DNA from: Humulus lupulus
Taxonomy: Eukaryota; Streptophyta; Magnoliopsida; Rosales; Cannabaceae
Assembly: GCF_963169125.1 (NCBI RefSeq)
Contig: NC_084793.1
Location: forward strand, 225,788,360-225,852,359
Direction of reading: 5' to 3'
Length of the DNA: 64,000 nucleotides
In this document: piece by piece, positions 55,213 to 64,000 of the stretch
Layout of the letters: each line of letters opens with the position of its first letter
How positions within the stretch are numbered: the first letter of the stretch is position 1
Notes under the pieces: generated by a model
The model's database searches: none
Told to the model about the DNA's origin: nothing
The model's input: the letters and a program-made list of their open reading frames with translations, nothing else
Position numbers and translations under genes: made by a program

Positions 55213-58200
55213 TTAATCATCCAGAAGCCTAGCTTTGGTTCTTCCTAATAAAGTTATTGATAAATTAGTGAAACATGGCGCCTTATAAAAGTATGTGACA
55301 ACTCGTTGCTTCACAATAAATTTTCCTGGCCTTTCAACTTTCAAAGACACAAGAAATCTATTTTTTTCTATAAACAAGTTATTTAAGGACAATTGGACCT
55401 TCATATAAGAAGAATACAAAAATATAGGGCTATATCTGGGGTTAGTCTTTTTGCAACAAAATTTTTCCAATTTTAAGGTTTGTAATACTCGATGTAGTCT
55501 GATGGTGGCTTGGCAAGAAGCTCAGGAGCTACATTCTTATATACATATATAAGATCTTTTATTAGTCTTGTTTTCCAGTTTCTCCATGTTTTTCCTGCTT
55601 CTTTGAGGACGTCTGTTTTAGAAGAATTTGGAAGTTTGAACATTTCCTGTAACGACCCAAATTCGCTAATAAGGCTTAAGGGCCTTGATTAGTGTGCCTG
55701 GAGGGCATAATGGGAATTAAGTGTGATTTTAATGAGTAAATGCATGATTATGATTTAAGCATGTTATATGACTATTTGAATATCTGAGATGCATGACTAT
55801 GTGTATTAGTATGCATGTAGGCCCTGATTAGGTTAGAATGGTGTAATCGTAATTTTGGCCATTATGGGCATAACTGTTTTGATATATGTGATAATTGTTG
55901 AGACCAAATTATTATGTGGATATATCTGTGATCTGTGACTCGAGACGATCCTAGTGAGCAAAGTAGCGAAAAAGTCATGGCGGGGATTTATACCCGGCTC
56001 GGGGTGAGCCTAGGGGTATAAATGGGAATTTAGTGAGTATATTGGAGTCCATTTTGACATCGAGGAATATTACTAGTGAATAATTAGGTATCGGGAATTA
56101 AGTGGTAAATATTAGAGACACGCGAGGAGTTAGTGGGAATTGGAATGAAATGACTAAAATGCCCTTAAGTGGACTAAAGGACTTGGAATTAAAGGGGAGG
56201 GTATTGTGGTCATTTGGAAAATAGAGATAATTAAAACTGAGGCTTTATGTTAGTGGAAGTTGTAGAAAAATATAGAATTTTGAAAGAAAGAAAAGAGAAA
56301 AGGAAGGGAAAACAGAGTTGTATTCTCTAGGGTCAGTTTGTGGTTCTCTCATCACTTTTCTTGGGTTTTCTTGGAGCAAAGCTCAGAGGAGAGCAAGGGT
56401 AGGCTGAGCATCAAGGATCCTAAGATAGGTTTGGAGAATTGGCAGAGGTTTAGCAAGAACACCCTAACACTTGAGGTAAGGTTTTGTAGTTTCTTCAGTT
56501 TCTGGTTTTGGTTTTTGAACTATGGTGTGTAAGCTGAGTTTGATGGGAACTTTAGGGAATTCAAGGAAAAGGTTGAGGAAGAGCAAGCTAAGGAGGTTTA
56601 GAGGTTGTATTGAAGTCAAAGTCCCATTAAAGGTATGAATTCTAAGCTTGTAACTCTGATGTTTTGACTGGTTTCAGCTGAATTTCTGAACTTAGGGTCA
56701 GCTATGGTGAATTTTGAGATTAGGGATGCATGTGTTTGGGTTTTGGGTATTTGGGGTGCTTGGGATGAGTGGAGTATGTTCATGAGGTTGTTTTTGAGTT
56801 TGGTGAAGGTTTGGAGAAGTTTTGGTTGAGTTTGGTTCGAGGAAATCGCAGGAAGGAAAACTGAGGTGGTGTCTGTCTGTGACTAGCGCTACAGCCTTAG
56901 CCTTTGGGCGCTGTAGCGCTAGGCCAAGCTTCCTGGGGGATTTTGCTTCTGTTTTTAGCGCTGTAGCACCCTCCTGAGAGTGTTGTAGCGCTGCCCTATT
57001 TTCAGTAGGGGATTTTAGGGTTATTTGCAAGGGTTTTTGACCAAGGGTTTGGGGTTTGATTCCACCACCTTGTTTGGTGGAACTAGGACTTCCTGGGGGC
57101 TCGGGATTAGCCCCGAGGCTATGTTTTGGACTTGAGTTTTGATGATGAATTTGGCCTATGGTTGTGTATAGGTGAGCGCTAGGGCTCGAAAGGGATCGTG
57201 CTCAAGGAGTCGAGAGACCAAAGCTAGCGAATCGAAAGGTAAGAAAACTGCACCCGGTTATATATTTGTGATGGGACTAAGTGCTCCCGATATCTGTATT
57301 ATGTCAATTATGGTATCATTCCATGGGACATGTGTTAGCGGCCTAAGAGTGCCATACACAATATTTGCGCACTGAGCTCGGTTTAAGCGAGCCGGAGTTA
57401 GTGGGATAACGGAGGGAGCGGCCTGAGGGCGCTAGCCCTAGTTATCATTTGTGAACTGTTATATGATATGAGTTAATATGTTAGTATGTTGAATACTTGA
57501 TTATATTGTATGAGTATATGGTTGAGAATATGTGATGCAATATGAGATATTGATTTGTCTGTTGATTGCTTATGCTCTGTTGTTGTGTTTTCTTGTTGGG
57601 CCTTGGCTCACGAGTGCTGCGTGGTGCAGGTAAAGGCAAGGGCAAGTTGGACCAATCCTGAGATGGAGAGTTGCGAGATTGAATGTACATAGCCAGCTGT
57701 TCGATCACCATGGTCGAGGAGTGGATCAGGACAGGGATTGCCTAACTGTCTGTTTTGCCTTAATATGGCTTGTTATTGTATTTAAACCTTATGACTTTTG
57801 TAAACGGTCTTTAAAATCAATATTTTTGGGATCCCGTGTAAACAGGAAACGTTTCTTAATGAAAAATGTGACTTTTGGAGACCAAAACATTTTAACCCTA
57901 GTTCCTTTATAGTTTCAATAACACGTTTTAAACTAAATGACTTGATTAGCAAGTCTAGCACTTTATAAACACACAGTGTAACGATCTTGGCTATCCAGGG
58001 CATTACATTTCCTGCACAAACGAAACCAAAAATATTAAACTTTTTTCAATATATTAATTCTTTATGATAAATTTAATAATTAATATTATAGCTTACCTGA
58101 ATTTGACCCCATAAAGTCTCTTTTTTATCCTTCGGCATTTGTTTCCAATTGTCGATATCTAAAGGAAGGGTGTGCGTGATAGAAGACCGATGGTGCTGTT

Positions 58201-58419
58201 CATCTTGATCCCCCCTTTTCCCATCGCTCGATCAAAACGATTGTACTCGACCTCATAATTGCGACCCTCACTTCTTGCTTTGAATACATCACTACAGTTC
58301 GATTTACCCCTATACTTCTTATCTTGTGTATTTGTTGGTGTGGTAGGATTAATTCCCTCCAGACCATTACTATGATCATCAACAAATGGATCGCCCTCTT
58401 CATCATATGATGGATCCAT
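55213..58419 (-). pseudogene. CACTA second gene, Transposase_24-like (interrupted)
   Basis: ATG at 58419 (MDPSYDEEGDPF), just after an intron acceptor (TTAATTGCAG, 58432). Acidic start, RGKSN, the motif VEYNRF, STIGLLSRT, then a one-base frame change near 58165 to PLDIDNWKQMPKDKKETLW. An 85-bp intron (58096-58012, GTAAGC...TGTGCAG) follows, then MFKLPNSSKTDVLKEAG and WRNWKTRLIKDL with APELLAKPP (55640-55510), diverging after LEKFCCKKTNPRY and ending at 55213. This order fits the plant Transposase_24 (Ptta/En/Spm) family, thought to assist TNP2 at element ends. Solo LTR B sits 4 bp into the second exon. Confidence 0.78.
55648..58007 (+). repeat. Solo LTR B of the gypsy family
   Basis: 2360 bp, TGTAACGACCC...GGGCATTACA, flanked by TTTCC (55643-55647 and 58008-58012). 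It matches solo LTR A along its length, but its GC-rich block (56880-56995) uses AGCGCT words in place of TCGCGA. It shares AGGTAAGAAAACTGC (57238) and GTGCAGGTAAAGG (57625). Open frames inside it are not meaningful. Confidence 0.93.
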
Positions 58420-58526
58420 AATCAATAAATCTGCAATTAAGTAAACACAAATATTAACTGGTATAAACATCACAAAATACATAAAAACAAAATCATAAAA
58501 TTAATATATATACCTTTAATTATCTA

Positions 58527-61500
58527 CCCACAACCCTTCACCATTCTCGTGTATATAGTCATCATCATTATCAATGGTGACATCAATAGGCGATTAATCA
58601 ATGGTAAATGTTTCTCGTTCAAGCATAATGTCATCGCTCCCAGAATCTTTGATCAGATAATCTTTCGGTTGACTTGTTAGGAGAACTGACCATCGAGCAT
58701 CTACTCGATCACTCACATAAAATACTTGCTTGGCTTGTGACGCCATTATAAAGCGGTCAACTTTATGTCCTATTCGGTTTAAGTCCACCAGTGTGAATCC
58801 TAATTCATCTGTTTTGACCCCATTATCACTTTTCACCCAATCACACAAGAAGACAGGAATTCGAATAGTCACATAATCTAGTTCCCAAATTTCTTTAATC
58901 AGCCCATAAAATGTCATATCACAATTTATGGGATTTTTATCTTTGGAACTAGATATTTGAAAAGTTTGGGCGATAATAGTAACACCACTATTTTGTGTCT
59001 TTCTAATATTATCACGTTCTATGGTGTTGAATTGAATACATTGAATATAATAGCATTGATACTTAATTACACTCATTGAAGGACCTTGTGCTATCCATTT
59101 TAGTGTTTCAGACACTTTGTTTGTGGTATTAATCAGAACCTAGAATACAATAAAATAAAACAAAGTATATTAAATTCTAACAAGCTAAAATACAGTAACA
59201 CTCAAACAAGAACAACACAAGTATTTTACCTCATCCTCGAACCAAGTGCTGAAAATTCAATAATGTTCATCTTGTACCCATTTTTTATTCCGAGACTTAT
59301 TAGGATAAGTAGTCTTGATCCAATTGAAATGTTCTCTTCAAGAAATATCATTTATATCAACAAACAAAATTCATTGTCAATATAATGAAAGAGAAAAATA
59401 AGATTGACCATGCATATGTATGGGAACTTACTCGATGTATGGTTAAACATCATCAATATTTTGTAAGACTTGGCGATGTGCTTCATCTCTATCAGATTTA
59501 TTTACTTCAGAAAAAACACCACCTCTACCACCTTTACTTATTTCAAACTCAATTTTAGAAAAACATAGTCCAATGCTCGAAACACCTGATAAGTATTCTG
59601 AGCAGAACTCCATTGCTTCTTCAACGATGTAGGATTCAACTATGCAACCCTTTGGTCTACTTCCATTTCTAACATAACCTTTTACAACCTTCATATACCG
59701 TTCAAATGGGTACATCCATCTCAAGTATAATGGTCCACACAATTTTACTTCTCTCACCAAATGAACTATTAAATGAACCATTATGTCAAAAAATGAAGGT
59801 GGGAAATACTGCTCCAACTCACACATAGTTATCACGATATTTGTTTGAAGATTGTCCAACTTCGACACATCTACCACTTTACAACAAATAGATTTAAAGA
59901 AAAAGCATAGTTTGGTAATTGCATATCGAACTTTTTTGGGTAACACAGAACGGATAGCTGCCGGTAGAAGATGTTCAAGTAGTGTATGATGGTCATGAGA
60001 CTTCATTCCAATTAAATTCAAAATTTTCATATCTACCAGAGAAGAAATATTTGAAGAATAACCTTCCGGTACTTTCACATTCGACAAAGAATGACATACA
60101 ATTCATTTTTCTTCTTTAGACAGGGTATAACACGCATGTGGTAAATAGGTTCGTCTCTCCCCAACCTTTGGTTGTAACTTACTGCGTATACCCATTACTT
60201 TTTAATCTAACCGAGCTTTAATTCCATCCTTACTCTGACCAGGAATATTCAGCAATGTACTAATTAAGCTATCCGACACGTTTTTCTCAATGTGCATTAC
60301 ATCCAAGTTGTGTCGTAAAACCAAATGCTCCCAATACTTAAGCTAAAAAAAATAGATTTCTTCTTCCAACAACCTGTCCCACCATCTACAACCTCTTTTG
60401 TTTTTTCACGTCTAACATTTTTTCTCTTATTTGTATAATTTCTAGGTTTACCGAACTTGCATTGGACTTTGTTCAACTTTGTTAACAATTGTCCTCCAAG
60501 TAAAGGTGGTGGAGCCTTTCCAAATTCAGGTTTACCATTAAAGGCATCTGTCAAAATTCGAAATTTATGTTTTCGGATAAGAACTTTCGGTGTCCCATAT
60601 AACAAATCTTTCTAGAATGTTTTAAATATTCAGAATGAGTCCCTTCTTCACAAATGGGACATGCCTTGTACCCTTTCACACTAAATCCAGAAAAATTACT
60701 TAAGGTTGGAAAATCATTAATAGTCCACAACAACACTGCTTTAAGATTAAAATTTTCTTTCTTATAAGCATCGTAAGCATTAACCCCCTCATACCACAAT
60801 GTGCTCAAATCATCAATTAAAGGAGCTAGGTATACATCAATATCATTTCCAGGTTGTTTAGGACCAGATATCAACAATGTCAACATGGTAAACTTCCTCT
60901 TCATACACAACCATGGCGGTAGATTATAGATGACTAACATTATAGGCCAACAACTATATTTACTACTAAGGGAATTGTGTGGATTAATTCCGTCAGCAGA
61001 AAGACCCAAACGAATATTCTTCGCTTCATTACCAAATTCTGGCCATTTAACATCTACTATTTTCCAAGCTGGCAAGTCAGGTGGATGTCTTAGCTTGCCA
61101 TCCTTTACTTTGTCTTTAGCATGCCAAATGAAATTTTTAGCATGATCATCATTTCGGTACAACCTAACCAAACGAGGTATCGGTGGTAGATACCATAAAA
61201 CCTTTGCAGGGACACATTTTCTAACTGCATCTGAATTTTTTTTTCTTTTGCCATCTAGACTCGCCACATGTCAGACATGCAATTGCATCAACAAATCTCT
61301 TTCGATATAAGATGCAATCGTTAGGACAAGCATGTATTTTTTCATATTGCATGCTTAACGAATGCAATTTCTTCTTTGCTTCATAAAATGAAGATGACAT
61401 TTCATTACCTTCGAGTAATAATTCTCCTAAAAATGTTAACAACTCTGTCATTCCCTTATCACTCCACCCATGTTTGGCTTTTAAGTTATACAACTTAAGT

Positions 61501-61925
61501 AGTGTTGATAATTTACTGAACCTTATACAATTAGGGAAAATAGGTTTCTTAGCATCTTCTAACATTGACTGAAATTTAATTGGATCCACATGTGATTCAT
61601 ATTGTGCATCATCAATCATTTCTGCAATATCATCAACTTCGTAATCTACATCAAAATACTTATTATTCTTAGATGGTCCCTCATCAGTGACTTTCATTCT
61701 TTCTCCGTGCAAAAACCATACTTTATAACTTTTGTCTATTCCATTCCTAAATAAGTGGTCTTTTATTTTAAAAATTGGCATCCTCACAATGTTACCACAC
61801 TTAACACATGAAAAAGGAATACTATTAGGAGATTGAGTATTTCTTGCACAAAACTCCAAGAAAAACTCAACTCCATTCCTATATTTCACGGATAACCTAT
61901 CTGCTGACATCCAATCTCTATCCAT
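58527..61925 (-). pseudogene. CACTA TNP2-type transposase with DUF4218 and DUF4216 modules (broken)
   Basis: ATG at 61925 (MDRDWM) opens a Transpos_assoc module (Cys/His pattern CARN...CVKCGN, 61860-61780). Transposase_21 follows with LGLSADGINPHNSL, LLISGPKQPGNDIDVYLAPL, KACPICEEGTHS and HNLDVMHIEKN (60330-60290). DUF4218 (60000-59560) has KSHDHHTLLEHLLP, YFPPSFFDIMVHLIVHL and PFERYMKVVKGYVRN. DUF4216 (59115-58527) has VFYVSDRVDARWSV. TNP2 cuts and rejoins the element ends. Frame changes at an A/T homopolymer (about 61240), near 60590 and near 60310, a stop near 60210 and another at 58596 make it non-functional. Confidence 0.88.
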
Positions 61926-62039
61926 TATCAAACTTCACACAACATAAAAAACAAACAAACAAAGCAACAAACATTAACAATTAAGTTCGTGGATTACTTA
62001 ATTGACAAGTAAATAAAGGAAACAATATGTCTAAAAAAA
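61926..62039 (-). other. Upstream region of the TNP2 gene
   Basis: Short AT-rich stretch directly before the transposase ATG; no clear TATA choice because the region is uniformly AT-rich. Confidence 0.4.
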
Positions 62040-62560
62040 TTGGGCAGCATTTCCCCTATTTCTATCACATTTTCCAAATTTAAAATGCGCATTTATACAA
62101 CACATAATATACACAAAAATATCCAACTAATCAATCAAACATGCATAATTATCAAATTACTAAATCTTAAAAAAAATTGGGCAGCATTTCCCCTATTTCT
62201 ATCATATTTCCCAAAATTTAAATAAATATATATTCACCACATAAATACAACAAACCAATTAATCAATCAAACATGCATAATTCCCAAATTACTAAATCTA
62301 AAAAAAAAATGGACAGAATTTCCCCTATTTATATCATATTTCCCAAAATTTAAATAAACATATATTCATCACATAAATACAACAAACTAATTAATCAATC
62401 AAACATGCATAATTCTCAAATTACTATATCTTAAAAAAAATTGGGCAGTATTTCCCCTATTTCTATCATATTTCCCAAAATTTAAATAAACCTATATTTA
62501 TCACATAAATACAACAAACCAATTAATCAATCAAACATGCATAAGTACAGCCATATATCA
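62040..62560. repeat. Four tandem copies of a 132-137-bp unit upstream of TNP2
   Basis: Units start at 62040, 62177, 62309 and 62441, each opening TTGGGCAGCATTTCCCCTAT or a variant and ending with an A-rich run. The first copy is the most diverged. Located in the promoter-proximal part of the CACTA element. Confidence 0.93.
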
Positions 62561-63639
62561 CCGCAGCACACAGTCCCAGAACCTATCTCCACTATTTTAT
62601 AATTCGTACATTCCACTAAGTTCAATATCTTAATTATACATTAAGGTTTAAAATATTACCTCTAATATAAAATTCTCCAAAGCTTGATCTCACCAACAAA
62701 GTTGTCAACAAAATACCTACTCAAATATAACAATAAACAAAAAAATAATAAAAAAGTTGACAAAATATATTAAATCTATATTGTAACTAAATAAACAATA
62801 AAGTGCTTAAAGAAAACAAATAATTTGTTATATGTAGTCATTTATATACTTAAACCCGAAATATTTTTTTTTTTTTGAAAGTTAACAGATCACATAAAGA
62901 AAAATCGACTATAAATATCCTAACTAAATCAATAATAAAATATAACTTAAAAAAACAAACAATTTTAATATATATACATATTTAACCAATTAAACCCAAA
63001 ATTTAAAAAGTTAACAAAATATAAACAAAAATTTACTAATAATAATCAAACTAAACAATTAACAAAATGAAACTTATACAAAATATATACATTAATATAT
63101 ATATATATACTCATTTACATAAGTAAATTCGAAATTAAATTAAATTTTAAAAAAAGTTAATAAAAAATAAAAAAATTCTAAAAAAAATAAAATATTAAAA
63201 TGCAAAGTTTAAACCTAAAACAATTTCATAATTATTAATATAAAACTATCTAAAAATTAAAAATCCGAAATATAATCAATTTATAAAAAAAATCACAAAA
63301 GTAAAATTTAAATCATAAAAATTAATAAAATTACACTTACTTGTGTTAATTGAGCAATGTGAGTTCTTGAAGTAGAAAACCCCAAAAAACCAAGTTTATG
63401 GGTTTTCAAACTATAATCTTCAAAAATAAAAAAATCTATACAAATTTTTAAAAAAAAAACTATATATAAGTTTCATAAACATACATAAATGATTATTTTT
63501 ACATTAAACTTGAAAAAAAAATGGATAAAAACGTACCTAAATGAGTAAAAGTCGGTTGGGGCACCGCTAGTTTTTGAAGGAGCGTTTCTGAAATTTTTAG
63601 GGGAAATTGGTTTGTTGGGGACGATGGAGGGTTTTCCTG
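62561..63639. other. AT-rich CACTA 5' region, nothing recognised
   Basis: Very A-rich sequence with poly-A/T tracts between the tandem repeat and the subterminal region. No gene seen. It may include the promoter and a 5' untranslated exon of the transposase gene. Confidence 0.5.
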
Positions 63640-63961
63640 AATATGTGGGCCAGTTGCGTCAGTGGCCCACTGTCGGTAACATGCGTTTGCGTCAGTGGGT
63701 CATTAACGCAAACGACAAAGTAAAATGCGTGTTTTACTTTGCCGTTTGCGTCAGTGCCCCACTGACGCAAACGCCCCGTTACCGTCAGTGGGCCACTGAC
63801 GCTGTTAACGGCCCGTTGCGTCAGTGGGCCACTAATGCAAATGATGCCATTAAACAACGTCAGTGTATGTTATGATGCAATTGCCCCATCATTTGTGGCA
63901 GTGCCCAACTGTCACAAATGCTAATTTTTGGTCAACAATTGACTGACGCGTTTGACTGACA
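63640..63961. repeat. CACTA subterminal repeat region, right end
   Basis: At least seven copies, in both orientations, of TGCGTCAGTGGGCCACTG-like words within 250 bp, plus GTCACAAATG/CATTTGTGGCAG words nearer the end. Subterminal arrays of this kind bind the element's own accessory protein in En/Spm. Confidence 0.85.
63682..63773. repeat. 44-bp-arm inverted repeat in the CACTA subterminal region
   Basis: Arms 63682-63725 and 63730-63773 pair at 39 of 44 positions around a 4-base loop (GCGT). Each arm contains GCGTTTGCGTCAGTGGG and CAAAGTAAAA. Confidence 0.92.
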
Positions 63962-63985
63962 CAATTGCCCTTTTTTGTAGTAGTG
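63962..63985 (-). repeat. CACTA right terminal inverted repeat
   Basis: Inward (minus strand) CACTACTACAAAAAAGGGCA, a typical plant CACTA end. Confidence 0.8.
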
Positions 63986-64000
63986 AGGCTCTGGTCCTTG

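Larger units (their letters stand above)
54983..63985 (-). mobile_element. CACTA (En/Spm) DNA transposon, interrupted by a solo LTR
   Basis: Both ends begin CACTAC inward; the first 24 bases of left (54983-55006) and right (63985-63962) ends agree at 19 positions. About 6.6 kb without the inserted LTR. Genes run leftward: TNP2-type transposase with DUF4218 and DUF4216 modules, then a Transposase_24 gene. The right end has palindromic subterminal repeats. The expected 3-bp target duplication is not visible (TAC on the left, AGG on the right), so one end may be rearranged. Confidence 0.75.

Noticed and set aside
55510..58003. Small open frames in solo LTR B (for example 57172-57375 and 57679-57912) as genes.
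   Set aside because: They lie wholly within an LTR shared with other copies, where the frames are not preserved.
62040..62560. CRISPR-like array from regularly spaced units.
   Set aside because: The whole 132-137-bp unit is conserved, without unique spacers, and the DNA is plant nuclear.

Overview
This is plant nuclear DNA, very probably from a flowering plant. It is made almost entirely of nested, decaying transposable elements. I see no convincing host gene, tRNA, rRNA, CRISPR array or bacterial-type feature. The plant call rests on Ty1/copia and chromodomain Ty3/gypsy elements primed by initiator-Met tRNA, Tat-type gypsy elements with antisense genes, and a CACTA (En/Spm) element with TNP2, DUF4216, DUF4218 and Transposase_24 modules. 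I cannot name the species.

Layout. (1) 1-13848: a copia element (copia-1, plus strand) is split at 2080/13447 by a solo LTR of a chromovirus-like gypsy family (target duplication CTTAT). That LTR is itself split by a 9.1-kb Tat-type element, Tat-A (2277-11396, duplication AAGGG). (2) 13849-28408: Tat-B (minus strand) is truncated on the left and split by copia-2 (17036-26867, minus, duplication CATGC). (3) 28958-32270: remnant of Tat-C (minus strand): LTR, polypurine tract and antisense gene. (4) 32271-51208: copia-3 (minus), split inside its reverse transcriptase by a full-length chromodomain gypsy element (34233-44488, minus, duplication AAAAA). (5) 51209-54420: copia-4 (minus), cut at both ends. 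(6) 54421-54620: a possible hAT-type end. (7) 54983-63985: a CACTA element (genes on minus), with a second gypsy solo LTR (55648-58007, duplication TTTCC) inserted in an exon of its second gene.

How the parts work together. Copia and gypsy gag-pol genes once made particles, protease, reverse transcriptase/RNase H and integrase. Every copy here carries stops, frameshifts, deletions or lost catalytic residues. The CACTA element supplied a DDE-type transposase (TNP2) and a Transposase_24 protein from one strand, and its right end carries palindromic subterminal repeats.

The most interesting recurring theme is in the Tat elements. All three copies carry a gene antisense to gag-pol, between pol and the 3' LTR. 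It has a small intron (72-84 bp) before the last, often coiled-coil, exon, and in two copies a TATA-like box 220-270 bp inside the 3' LTR. Tat-A has lost protease, RT, RNase H and the integrase core, yet keeps LTRs with a matching target duplication, a gag remnant and this antisense gene. Domain names were assigned by eye, not by database search.
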